Shown: in pieces, positions 36,225 through 44,498 of the stretch | How positions within the stretch are numbered: position 1 is the stretch's first letter | Layout: each line of letters starts with the position of its first letter | Assembly (NCBI GenBank): GCA_947499635.1 | Contig: CANMPD010000014.1 | Span: 28,888-92,887 of the forward strand | Reading direction: 5' to 3' | Source of the DNA: an uncultured Paracoccaceae bacterium | GTDB taxonomy: Bacteria > Pseudomonadota > Alphaproteobacteria > Rhodobacterales > Rhodobacteraceae | Length of the DNA: 64,000 nt | Position numbers and translations under genes: made by a program | The notes under the pieces: model-generated | The model's database searches: none | What the model was told of the DNA's origin: nothing | What the model saw: only the letters and a program-made list of their open reading frames with translations

Positions 36225-37337
36225 ATGACAAGACAAGCTTTCGTTCATATCGGCACCCACAAGACTGGGACTACGTATTTACAAAACTGGTTACATGCCA
36301 ACAGAGAGAAACTGCATGAATTGGGGCTGTCTTACCCAAAGGCGGGTCTGCCGCCCAATAGCTCGGCACACAAAAGACTCAGCCTCCATGTGCGTAACAC
36401 CGGTATGCCTCTTTCAGAGTCTCGTTCTTGGAAAAAGCTCAAACGTGAAATCGAAACACACAGCGATGATGTAATCATTTCCGCCGAGACCTTCAGTGAT
36501 AAAATCCAGACCGCGCCTGTCGCAAAACTCATTTCGGATTTTTTTACCGCGCAAGGCATGGAAACCACCTTTGTTGTCTTTCTGCGCGACCTACCCGCCT
36601 ATTTGAACAGCCGTTATGTCCAAGACGTCAAAAACCTGCGCTTTGATCTCAGCTTTGATGAATACGTTGCACAACGACGCGACACCCGCACCTTTAATTA
36701 TCCCTTGGTACTGAAACCTTTTGAAGAGGCTGCAAAAGTTTTGGTTGTCCCTTATACTTCAGGTGGGGTGCCGCTCGAAGAAAAGCTTCTCACCGCGCTT
36801 GGACGTACAAGCGCGCAGGTCAACGCCATCAACTGGCAGGCACTGCCGCGCCAGAACCAAAGTGTTGGTCCCGCAACCGTTGCCTTAGCCCGTCAAATCG
36901 CGGCGCAGCTCCCTGCGGACCTCTCACCAAAAGCTCTGCGCTTGAAACGGGTCTGTTTCAAAACGCTGTCTAATATCCACAAACTCAACCAAAAGGGTTT
37001 TGTTGGCTGCGACAAACAAACCGCGAATGATATTCGCGCCTATTTTAGCGCGCAAACTACAGATATTGCTGCACGTTATTTCGAGACCAGTTGGGAAGAC
37101 ACAATCCCCAGCGAATCCATGTTTGATAAGTACGAGACCAACAACACGGCACCTGCCCTGCCCCCCAGAGTAGAGAAGAAAATCAAGAACTCCGTTTTGA
37201 ACCTGACCGTGATCCGTCACGAGTATAAAACCGAGCTCAAGTTAGAAGCGCTGGCCCTGGTAAGCCACATACGCCGTGTCGCTTATCTGGCTGTGCGCTA
37301 TGGCAAACTCGTAATTAAAGAGGCGCGAAACCGATAA
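36225..37337 (+). CDS. Sulfotransferase-like protein (P-loop HKTGTT type)
   Basis: The protein of about 370 residues starts MTRQAFVHIGTHKTGTTYLQNWL, a PAPS-type phosphate-binding loop. Later it has DVIISAETFSDKI and FVVFLRDLPAYLNSRYVQDVK, the expected 3'-phosphate region. It shares this plan with the 24478 protein but has a longer, basic C-terminus that could bind membrane or polymer. The start at 36225 follows AGGA at 36211. An upstream frame to 36063 overlaps kpsT and does not look coding. It sits 85 bases after kpsT, so sulfation and export genes are adjacent. Confidence 0.75.
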   Translation: MTRQAFVHIGTHKTGTTYLQNWLHANREKLHELGLSYPKAGLPPNSSAHKRLSLHVRNTGMPLSESRSWKKLKREIETHSDDVIISAETFSDKIQTAPVAKLISDFFTAQGMETTFVVFLRDLPAYLNSRYVQDVKNLRFDLSFDEYVAQRRDTRTFNYPLVLKPFEEAAKVLVVPYTSGGVPLEEKLLTALGRTSAQVNAINWQALPRQNQSVGPATVALARQIAAQLPADLSPKALRLKRVCFKTLSNIHKLNQKGFVGCDKQTANDIRAYFSAQTTDIAARYFETSWEDTIPSESMFDKYETNNTAPALPPRVEKKIKNSVLNLTVIRHEYKTELKLEALALVSHIRRVAYLAVRYGKLVIKEARNR

Positions 37338-37364
37338 AGTTACACAGGTTTCACCACCTCAAAA

Positions 37365-37418
37365 TGACGTCCGGCCAAGTTGGCCAATCTTAGGGTCTGC
37401 CAATCCAGCCGGACATCA
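37365..37418. repeat. Inverted repeat with nested dyad upstream of the RTX gene
   Basis: Arms TGACGTCCGGC (37365-37375) and GCCGGACATCA (37408-37418) pair over 11 positions with one G-T. Inside, GGCCAA and TTGGCC (37373-37385) form a second dyad that competes with the outer one. There is no T run, so it is not a plain terminator; it lies 28 bases after the sulfotransferase-like gene. Confidence 0.5.
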
Positions 37419-37582
37419 TCGTAACGTAAAAAAACATCCCCTTTGCGCAACATTACGTAAAATAACGAAACAATCCTCAGGTTAAGTCATGGTTTGATCA
37501 CAAATCAAACACAGACTTTCCCCCCTCCCCCGTCAGGTTCAAAGGCAGATTGAACGCCGGAACGAACCGTGGGGGTGAGACA

Positions 37583-40054
37583 ATGGCATTACTACACGCT
37601 CAAGCCGTCGCAAATGGCGACAGTACCACCCATGTGGCCACAGCACCGCATCTTACCATGTCAGGCTCAAGACTGGTGGTGCAACAGGGGATAACCACAT
37701 ATGTTTTTACCCTGTCACAGGGAACATTGACCCATATACAGACCCGAACAGACAGCGCCCCGCTCACCCAAGTTATCGCCGGAAATCGCAGCCTGTCACT
37801 GGATAGTAATCTGTTGCAAGACATGGTCGACAGCGCGCAAACCACCCCGGAACTCACCCGTTCAATGTGGCTCTATTCAGAGCAATCCAGCTTTGCCGGT
37901 GATGCCGCCAGTGTCTTGGCAACCGTCGTTTCGGATCAGGTCTATTTTATCATTACACGCGCGCAGACTGACCAAATCTATACATTGCGACAAGAATCCA
38001 ACGGCAGCCTGACACACATACACAGTGTATCAGATACCAATAACAGCTACGCCAACAGTGTCACACACATGGCCAGCGCCACATTCGGCGGCAACACCTA
38101 TGTTTTTACCGCCTCCCAAAGTGAAAGCGGCATCAGCAGCTATCGCCTCAAGGATAACGGCAAACTGTCCCTGATCGACAGTTTGGGCGCACAGGAAACA
38201 GTCGGGCTCAACACGCCCACCGCATTACACAGCGTCACCCTGGATGGCGAAACCCTGCTGCTTGTAGGGGCTGCGGGCAGCAGTTCTATTTCGGTCATGG
38301 CCGTGGCCCAAGACGGCAGCCTCAGTCTGCGCGATCACCTCAGTGACACGCTCACCACACGATTTGGCACGCTCAGCGTCATGGAAACCATCACATATAA
38401 TGACCAACTGTGGATTGTGGCCGGCGGCGGTGATGATGGGTTAACGTTGTTAACCCTGTTGCCAGGGGGGACATTGCATGTGATTGACAGTATCGCCGAC
38501 AGCACCATGTTGGGCCTTAATAACGTCAACGGTCTGGCCCTGACCATTGATCAAGATCAGTTACATATCTTTGCCACCTCTCAAATCGAAGCAGGCGTTA
38601 GCCATATTCGAACCGAGCCCCTAGACGGGTTGCTGCAAATTGGTGGCGACAGCAATGATCGGCTTACGGCTGCGGATACCGGTGGCCACCTTTTGGATGG
38701 GGGTGGGACGGATGTGCTTGTCGGGGGGGCAGGCGCGGATGTGTTTGTCTTCTCGGCCGATGGCGCCCGCGAAGACATCATCGGCTTTGACCCCAGCATG
38801 GACAGGCTGGACCTCTCAGCCTGGAGCGGCCTCACATCGGTCTCGCAACTGGACATAACCGCCCAAAGCAATGGGGCTGTATTACGCTATAACACCGAAG
38901 AAATTCGTCTCTACACAAGCGATAACAGCACACTTAGTAGAGATGATTTCTTTCTTACCGATATGCTATCGGGCTTGATCCGCCCCAGTACAGTCATTTT
39001 TGAACCCGTCGCAGTTGTCGAAACGGGCGTCTTGCTTGGCCAAGCTGGCGATGATGTTTTGCATGGCACCTCGGTTCATAATGAAATCTGGGGCCGTGAC
39101 GGCGATGACAGCCTGTTTGGCGAGGGGGGCAATGATACGCTTTATGGCGAGGATGGGAACGACAGCCTATCCGGCGACGATGGTGCAGACCAGTTAACAG
39201 GCGGCTATGGCAATGACACGCTCACGGGGGGCGACGACGGCGATTGGCTGAAAGGGGATGACGGCAATGACAGTCTAAAAGGGGGCAGTCAAAAAGACTC
39301 TCTTGAAGGGGGCAACGGCAATGACATCCTCCGTGGGAATGATGGCGATGACACACTCAAAGGGAACGATGGCGACGACACCCTCGAAGGCGGCCAAGGT
39401 ACGGATTCACTCAAAGGCGGGGATGGCTCGGATCATCTCTGGGGCAACAGTGGTCATGACACACTGAAAGGCGGGTCAGGCAAGGACTGGCTGACAGGTG
39501 GGCGGAAACATGATCAGGTTTCCGGGGGGGACGGCGATGACACCCTCTTTGGCGGATCTGGCAAAGACACCCTCGAAGGCGGCCAAGGCACCGATTTGCT
39601 CGAAGGTGGATCCGGAAAAGATCGTCTCTGGGGCAACAGTGGCCACGACACACTGGATGGCGGATCCGGCAAAGATCAACTTTATGGCGGGCGCAAGAAT
39701 GATCACCTGTCAGGCGGCAGTGGCGATGACACGTTGAATGGGGGATCTGGAAAAGATACCCTTTCTGGCGACAGCGGTGATGACACCCTAGAGGGCGGCA
39801 GCGCCACTGACACCTTTGTCTTTACCCGCAAGGACGATAACGACGAAATCATGGATTTCACCCTGGGCCAGGATCGTTTGGCTCTGGATGGTGATCTGGT
39901 AAACACCAACGACGCAGCGCAGGTTTTGGAAACCTATGGTACACAAAACGAGGCTGGTCTGATGCTCGACTTTGGAAAAGGCGATACGCTGTTTTTACAT
40001 GATATCGCCCCCAATGACCTGAATGCCCTCGCTGACGATATCATCTTTCTTTAG
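37583..40054 (+). CDS. RTX protein with N-terminal beta-propeller-like region
   Basis: The 823-residue protein has about 340 N-terminal residues in repeated strands such as TYVFTASQSESGISSYRLKDNGKLSLIDSLG, like lactonase/YncE-type propellers. A first calcium-repeat patch follows (DRLTAADTGGHLLDGGGTDVLVGGAGADVFVF). From about residue 490 there is a long array of some 30 RTX nonapeptides including a 63-residue duplicated block. It ends in DTFVFTRKDDNDEIMDFTLGQDRLALDGDL and LNALADDIIFL. It should be exported by type I secretion and fold in calcium at the surface or in the matrix. The start at 37583 follows GGGGGTGAG. It converges with repA, the stops overlapping by 4 bases. Confidence 0.88.
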   Translation: MALLHAQAVANGDSTTHVATAPHLTMSGSRLVVQQGITTYVFTLSQGTLTHIQTRTDSAPLTQVIAGNRSLSLDSNLLQDMVDSAQTTPELTRSMWLYSEQSSFAGDAASVLATVVSDQVYFIITRAQTDQIYTLRQESNGSLTHIHSVSDTNNSYANSVTHMASATFGGNTYVFTASQSESGISSYRLKDNGKLSLIDSLGAQETVGLNTPTALHSVTLDGETLLLVGAAGSSSISVMAVAQDGSLSLRDHLSDTLTTRFGTLSVMETITYNDQLWIVAGGGDDGLTLLTLLPGGTLHVIDSIADSTMLGLNNVNGLALTIDQDQLHIFATSQIEAGVSHIRTEPLDGLLQIGGDSNDRLTAADTGGHLLDGGGTDVLVGGAGADVFVFSADGAREDIIGFDPSMDRLDLSAWSGLTSVSQLDITAQSNGAVLRYNTEEIRLYTSDNSTLSRDDFFLTDMLSGLIRPSTVIFEPVAVVETGVLLGQAGDDVLHGTSVHNEIWGRDGDDSLFGEGGNDTLYGEDGNDSLSGDDGADQLTGGYGNDTLTGGDDGDWLKGDDGNDSLKGGSQKDSLEGGNGNDILRGNDGDDTLKGNDGDDTLEGGQGTDSLKGGDGSDHLWGNSGHDTLKGGSGKDWLTGGRKHDQVSGGDGDDTLFGGSGKDTLEGGQGTDLLEGGSGKDRLWGNSGHDTLDGGSGKDQLYGGRKNDHLSGGSGDDTLNGGSGKDTLSGDSGDDTLEGGSATDTFVFTRKDDNDEIMDFTLGQDRLALDGDLVNTNDAAQVLETYGTQNEAGLMLDFGKGDTLFLHDIAPNDLNALADDIIFL
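39377..39754 (+). repeat. Tandem duplication of a 189-bp block inside the RTX gene
   Basis: Two adjacent units of exactly 63 codons (39377-39565 and 39566-39754) both begin DTLEGGQGTD, contain LWGNSGHDTL and a GGRK(H/N)D segment, and end in FGGSGK or NGGSGK. The RTX register is preserved. The DNA is similar but not identical, so the duplication is not very recent. Confidence 0.9.
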
Positions 40055-41067
40055 GATCCCGCCTCAGCGCGCTTTTTGACCCAACCCAAAAACGCCGCAT
40101 CGGGTTTGTGCAGTTTGGGCGCACCTGACTGTGCCCACATCGCGCGCCAGTCGGCCTCCAGCGCATAGACATCCGCACCCGGCATCAACGCACGTGCCGC
40201 GTCACGAGTGGCCTCGCGCAGAGTTGGCGGTGGCACATCCACCACCACGGCCTGTTTCTGGGCAAAGCGGATCAGATCGCCGGGTAACTCTTCCATCGCG
40301 TAATCCGGCAAGCTTTGTGCCGCAATCATGTCGCGCAGCATTTTGCGAAACACCCGACGCGGGCTTGCAGATCCTGATTTCTTCAGCAGCGTATCCACAG
40401 AAATTTGCCAACTGTCTTGGCGGCCGCAATGTTTACGTGCCAACTCATAGATGCGCCGCTCCAGCGGTTTGCGCAGGGTAAAATACCCGCGGTTCAACGT
40501 CAGAACCGATTTCGACAACACCGCTCGATAGAGCCAATCCGACAGGGTGACCGCCACGGAAACCATCCGCCCGCCGCGTGCTTTACGCACGATTTCCCAA
40601 CTCTCGATCAGGCCAAAACCAGATGTGATCTCGTGACCACCCGTGGTGATATTGGTGGTGATACGCGTCCCCGCCAGACGTTCAAACGCCTCGCGCAGGC
40701 GTCGGTATGCATCACCAGATGTGTCGCGGTTGGTTGCAATCAACAGATCATGCGCCTTGAGATGCAGCACACGGCTAACCTGCCGCCCCGCATTCAGCGC
40801 CGCCATCAATTGCGACACACAGAAAATCAAAATGTCTTTGTCATGGATTGTCGCCAATCCTTTGACCGACGGCGTCACGGTGATTTCCGCGCCGTTATGT
40901 TCGTAATTCAACACCCGCAAATCCGGCCGCGTAGCCAGAGAAAACAACGGATGCTCCATCGATGCGAGATCATTTTTCGGGATCGCATCAAATAAATCGC
41001 AAAGGAAATACTCCCCCTGCCCCTCAGGTGGGTAACCCGACGTGTGTGTCGTCAAATCACTCACCAT
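40051..41067 (-). CDS. repA: Plasmid replication initiator RepA (RPA family, RepA-I type)
   Basis: The protein of about 338 residues matches the RPA initiator family: FLCDLFDAIPKNDLASMEHPLFSLATRPD, YEHNGAEITVTPSVKGLATIHDKDILIFCVSQLMAALN, DLLIATNRDTSGDAYRRLREAFERLAGTRI, LSDWLYRAVLSKSVLTLNRGYFTLRKPLERRIYELARKHCGRQ, and SGSASPRRVFRKMLRD. It binds origin iterons and starts replication. The start at 41067 (MVSDLTTHTSG) is preferred over the upstream ATG at 41190, because that longer frame would run through the DnaA box and probable leader. It is divergent from parA and converges with the RTX gene. This family defines the RepA-I compatibility type of roseobacter plasmids. Confidence 0.93.
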   Translation of the reverse strand: MVSDLTTHTSGYPPEGQGEYFLCDLFDAIPKNDLASMEHPLFSLATRPDLRVLNYEHNGAEITVTPSVKGLATIHDKDILIFCVSQLMAALNAGRQVSRVLHLKAHDLLIATNRDTSGDAYRRLREAFERLAGTRITTNITTGGHEITSGFGLIESWEIVRKARGGRMVSVAVTLSDWLYRAVLSKSVLTLNRGYFTLRKPLERRIYELARKHCGRQDSWQISVDTLLKKSGSASPRRVFRKMLRDMIAAQSLPDYAMEELPGDLIRFAQKQAVVVDVPPPTLREATRDAARALMPGADVYALEADWRAMWAQSGAPKLHKPDAAFLGWVKKRAEAGS

Positions 41068-41170
41068 GGCTTGCCTGCGCACATGGTGGTCGTCCTGCTC
41101 TCGTGGTGCCCGCCCCTCTTTTGTGGGGGTCGAGTCGTTTATCGTGGTTTTAGTTACACTCAACCCAAAG

Positions 41171-41179
41171 TTATCCACA
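41171..41179 (+). promoter_or_regulatory. DnaA box
   Basis: TTATCCACA is a perfect match to the bacterial DnaA-box consensus. It lies about 40 bases from the first iteron and about 100 bases upstream of the preferred repA start. Confidence 0.75.
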
Positions 41180-41209
41180 AGCCCCTTCACCCCTCAAGCT
41201 CCGTGAAAC

Positions 41210-41272
41210 ATCGGGGGTTCAGAGTCACTTAATCGGGGGTTCAGAGTCACTCTTTCGGGGTTTCAGAGTCAT
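41210..41272 (+). repeat. Iterons: three direct repeats with 22-bp period
   Basis: ATCGGGGGTTCAGAGTCAC occurs at 41210-41228 and again at 41232-41250. A variant, TTCGGGGTTTCAGAGTCAT, is at 41254-41272. The exact 22-bp period (about two helical turns) puts all copies on one face of the DNA, as expected for RepA binding sites. Confidence 0.85.
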
Positions 41273-41623
41273 CGGCCTTTAAAAAATCTTCCAAAAATCA
41301 CATAAAATCAGACATTTACCGATTTCACATAAGTGCCTTAACTAATAAATAACTAGAAATTAACAAAACAAACATCCAAAATACTGGCAAATCCACGCCT
41401 ATGGTTCGTTCAAAACACAAAGAAATCTGCAAAAAGAGATGGCAAAGACAGCAGCTTTGCAGAATCAAGCTTCGGATTTGCTTAGAAAAAGACCTTCAAA
41501 CCATCAAATATCTTCCATGTGGCGCGTTTTGTGGTATCATGGGCAAAAGGCAGCACATCACGGGTTTGGCATCACACTGCTACCCTTGGTCAAGCGGCCC
41601 TCAGGCAGAAAAGCAGATACGAC

Positions 41624-43042
41624 ATGGCAAAAGATATCCACAAAGCAGGTGCGGTCAAATCCGGTACACCCCTGCCCCCCTATTTCAATATAGATCCCGA
41701 CCAAGCCTTGGCCGAGCTGGATCACCCCACAGACACCGCGCGTTTTGCAACCATCGCCGAAGGCTGTACCCGTGGCCGCAATGATCTGGCCAGCCGCGGC
41801 ATGAACGAGGGCGGTGGCAAATCGTTGCGTCTGTTTTCCACTTGGGAAATCACCCGCTATCTGATCCCCGTAGCGCAGGCCCATTTCCGCCGTGTCCTCA
41901 AACAAAACCCCGACCTGCCCCAAGGCCAATCTGAAACCGATGGCGGGGCCAAGTGGTTCACCCTCGACGAAGTCCTGCGCCTGCGGGCGTTCTTTGGGGC
42001 ACAGGGGGCCAAGAATAAAAACTACCTGCCATACCGCCCCAAAGACCTGCCCGCAAAAATCGTTGCTGTGGCCAATTTCAAGGGCGGCGTGGGCAAGACC
42101 TCAACCTCGGCGCATCTGGCGATGTCTGCGGCGCTGGATGGCTACAAGGTGCTGGTGATTGATCTGGACAGCCAGGGTTCGATGACCTCAATCTTTGGCG
42201 GCACGGTCGAGGATGAATGGTCCACGGCCTTTCCCCTGCTCGCCCGCCATTACGGCGAACACCTGCGGGTGGAAAACCAGCGCCGTCTGGATCGTGGCGA
42301 CGCGCCGCAACCGCTGGACGAAAGCCTGAATGCCGCGATGGAGATGACGGCTGCGGATGTGATCCAATCCACCCATTGGCCCAACATTGACCTGATCGGG
42401 GCGCAGCTCAATTTGTATTGGGCGGAATTCCAAATTCCCGTCTGGCGCATGGCGGCGCGCAGTTGGAAACTTTGGGATGCGCTGACCGAACGTCTCGAGG
42501 CGGACGGTGTCCTGGATCAATACGACGTGGTGTTTATCGACACGCCCCCGGCGCTTGGCTATCTGACCATCAACGGTCTGTCCGCAGCGGATATCCTGCT
42601 AGTGCCCATGGGGGCATCCTTTCTGGAGTTCGACAGCACGGGCCGGTTCTTTGACATGCTGCATTCGACCTTCGCCAGTATTGAGGAAGGCGAGAACCTC
42701 GCCGCACGCGCGCTTGGTCGTCCTGAGATCGGTTTTGAATGGGACGCCGTGCGCACGGTGATCACCCGCTATGACAGCGCCCAACAGGGCGAGCTGGCCG
42801 GATTGGTGCAGGCCTATATGGGGCCGGTGTTGTCGCCGCACCGTCAGGACTTTACTGCGCTGATTGGTCAGGCGGGCGAACAGGTCAACGGTATCTACGA
42901 AGCAGACTATCGCGACTTCAACCGCGAGACCTATGCCCGTGGTCGCGAGACTTTCGATGCCACCTATGCGGCGTTTAAAAAATTGCTCATTGGCGTGTGG
43001 CGGCGCGAAGAGCTGGCGCAACAGGCCGAGGCAACAGCCTAA
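41624..43042 (+). CDS. parA: Plasmid partition ATPase ParA
   Basis: The protein of about 472 residues has an N-terminal DNA-binding extension (FSTWEITRYLIPVAQAHFRRVLKQNP, then WFTLDEVLRLRAFFG). The ParA ATPase domain carries the deviant Walker A FKGGVGKTST, IDLDSQGSMTSIFGG (Walker A') and YDVVFIDTPPALGYLTINGL. This is the type Ia (P1/RepA-like) ParA layout, which also represses its own operon. The start at 41624 (MAKDIHKAG) is preferred. The frame is open back to 41519, but those residues look non-coding. parB follows 86 bases downstream. Confidence 0.93.
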   Translation: MAKDIHKAGAVKSGTPLPPYFNIDPDQALAELDHPTDTARFATIAEGCTRGRNDLASRGMNEGGGKSLRLFSTWEITRYLIPVAQAHFRRVLKQNPDLPQGQSETDGGAKWFTLDEVLRLRAFFGAQGAKNKNYLPYRPKDLPAKIVAVANFKGGVGKTSTSAHLAMSAALDGYKVLVIDLDSQGSMTSIFGGTVEDEWSTAFPLLARHYGEHLRVENQRRLDRGDAPQPLDESLNAAMEMTAADVIQSTHWPNIDLIGAQLNLYWAEFQIPVWRMAARSWKLWDALTERLEADGVLDQYDVVFIDTPPALGYLTINGLSAADILLVPMGASFLEFDSTGRFFDMLHSTFASIEEGENLAARALGRPEIGFEWDAVRTVITRYDSAQQGELAGLVQAYMGPVLSPHRQDFTALIGQAGEQVNGIYEADYRDFNRETYARGRETFDATYAAFKKLLIGVWRREELAQQAEATA

Positions 43043-43128
43043 GCGTTGCGCCCCCTGCGTGCGGTGTCTTGAGCCGCATTTGAGATTTTTCTGCGAGGCT
43101 AGGCCCTGATCATTTATCAGGAGGATCC

Positions 43129-44352
43129 ATGGGCCACCCGCATACAGACACAGGAGCCACCGAGATGGCAAAACGTAAACGTCTGCAACCGGCCCAAGGC
43201 ACCTATCTTGAGGGTCAGGCAACCCCAACCGCACCGGGTGTTCCGGGTATTTCAGGTGCAGCAGATCCTGCCGCCTCATCGACAGCGCCGCAAAAGCCGG
43301 CTTCAAAACCCGCCAGCCTGTCCGGTGCGGGGCTGTCCTCTGCAGCGCCAATCGCACAGGTCGCCTCAGAGGCTGCCGCCACTGCCGCGCTTGAGGAATT
43401 GTCAGGTGTGCTTGAAACGGCCCGCGCCAAAGGGTTGATGATCGAAGAGCTGCCCCTTGATGTTATCGACCCCAGCTATCTGGTGCGCGACCGTGTTGGC
43501 TATGACGAGGCCGAGATGCAGGGGTTGATGCAATCCATCATGTTGCGCGGTCAGCAAACCCCGATCGAGGTGGTGAAATTCGACGCCCCCAAGAACGGCA
43601 AGACCCATGGTTTGATTTCTGGATGGCGTCGCCTCGAAGCGCTGTCTAGGCTCTACAAAGAGGATTCAGAGCCTGATCGTTTTGCAACGGTCAAAGCGCG
43701 CGCCGTGCAGCCCTCGGATGCCCAAGGCGCTTATATCGCTATGGTCGAAGAGAATGAAATCCGCGTCAATCTCTCTCATTACGAACGCGCGCGTATCGCG
43801 CTTAAGGCGCTCGAGATGGGATTATACGACGATCAACGCCGCGCCATTTTAGGGTTGTTCGGCAATGCGAGCCGAACCAAGCGGTCCAAGATTGCGAGCT
43901 TTGCCACGTTGGTCAAGATGCTTGATGCGCAACTGCGGTTTCCGACCGCGATCTCGGAAAAGTTGGGATTGGCCTTGGTGCAGCGTCTGGAAGCGGATGC
44001 AGGGTTTGCACCATACCTGCGCGATCAACTGCGCCAAACGGCCGCCACTCTCCCCGCTCAAGAGGTCGAGGTTTTAACAACTGCTCTTGAAAATTATCAG
44101 AGACTAACTCCTGCTTTAGATCCTGAATTTCTACACAAAGATCAAGATGTCACACCCTCTGGCGCAAAAGAAAACGCTGCGCAGGCCCTGCCGAAGTCTA
44201 TACCCAAAAAGAATGCAGCGGACTGGCAGGATCTCCCCGGTGACCTGCGGTTAAGTTATGATGATGCCACCGGTAAAATTGAACTGTCCGGACGCGGAGT
44301 TGACACAGCATTACACGCCGCACTCAAAGACTGGCTGAGCACGCGCGGATAA
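43129..44352 (+). CDS. parB: Plasmid partition protein ParB
   Basis: The 407-residue protein has an Ala/Pro-rich N-terminal linker, a ParB/Srx nucleotide-binding domain with LPLDVIDPSYLVRDRVGYDEAEMQGLMQSI, RGQQTPIEV and LISGWRRLEAL, then VEENEIRVNLSHYERARIALKA. A helix-turn-helix-type region follows (RTKRSKIASFATLVKML). It binds a centromere site and works with ParA to segregate the plasmid. The ATG at 43129 follows AGGAGG with ideal spacing. A 30-bp palindrome about 120 bases downstream is a candidate parS. Confidence 0.93.
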   Translation: MGHPHTDTGATEMAKRKRLQPAQGTYLEGQATPTAPGVPGISGAADPAASSTAPQKPASKPASLSGAGLSSAAPIAQVASEAAATAALEELSGVLETARAKGLMIEELPLDVIDPSYLVRDRVGYDEAEMQGLMQSIMLRGQQTPIEVVKFDAPKNGKTHGLISGWRRLEALSRLYKEDSEPDRFATVKARAVQPSDAQGAYIAMVEENEIRVNLSHYERARIALKALEMGLYDDQRRAILGLFGNASRTKRSKIASFATLVKMLDAQLRFPTAISEKLGLALVQRLEADAGFAPYLRDQLRQTAATLPAQEVEVLTTALENYQRLTPALDPEFLHKDQDVTPSGAKENAAQALPKSIPKKNAADWQDLPGDLRLSYDDATGKIELSGRGVDTALHAALKDWLSTRG

Positions 44353-44404
44353 GGCACGGCAAACGCGCCCTTGTTTGCCGAGCTCTCTGTCGCACAGCCC
44401 CCTT

Positions 44405-44434
44405 ACGCCTTCGATTGTATCGAGGGCGTTTCTT
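44405..44434 (+). terminator. Probable terminator of parB
   Basis: ACGCCTTCGA and TCGAGGGCGT pair with one G-T around a short loop, followed by a T-rich tail (TTTCTTG), about 50 bases after the parB stop. Confidence 0.6.
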
Positions 44435-44468
44435 GTTACGAGGTATTGAATTTATGTAAGTTATACTG

Positions 44469-44498
44469 ACCTAATGTTGCGCACGCGTAACATTAGGT
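44469..44498. promoter_or_regulatory. Candidate parS centromere palindrome
   Basis: The arms ACCTAATGTT and AACATTAGGT are perfectly complementary over 10 bp and flank the near-palindromic core GCGCACGCGT. The position just downstream of parB suits a ParB-binding centromere. A repressor operator for the downstream gene is the alternative. Confidence 0.5.

Larger units (their letters stand above)
41068..41623. other. Origin-like region (oriV) between repA and parA
   Basis: A gap of about 560 bases contains a consensus DnaA box (TTATCCACA, 41171-41179), three direct repeats spaced 22 bp (41210-41272) and an AT-rich stretch (about 41280-41400) fit for strand opening. The order DnaA box, iterons, AT-rich region next to the initiator gene is the standard layout of an iteron-controlled plasmid origin. 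Promoters for repA and parA must also lie here. Confidence 0.75.

Noticed and set aside
37469..37484. AACAATCCTCAGGTTA, nearly repeated at 61479-61494, both upstream of secreted-protein genes
   Set aside because: A single near-match of 16 bases in 64 kb is not convincing, and the distances to the start codons differ widely.
39040..39810. Regularly spaced DNA repeats resembling a CRISPR array
   Set aside because: The repeats are codon-level repeats of RTX nonapeptides in a long open frame, with variable units and no spacers.
44357..44380. Inverted repeat CGGCAAAC / GTTTGCCG right after parB as an alternative centromere or terminator
   Set aside because: There is no T run, and the arms are shorter than those of the 44469 palindrome; kept only as part of the intergenic description.
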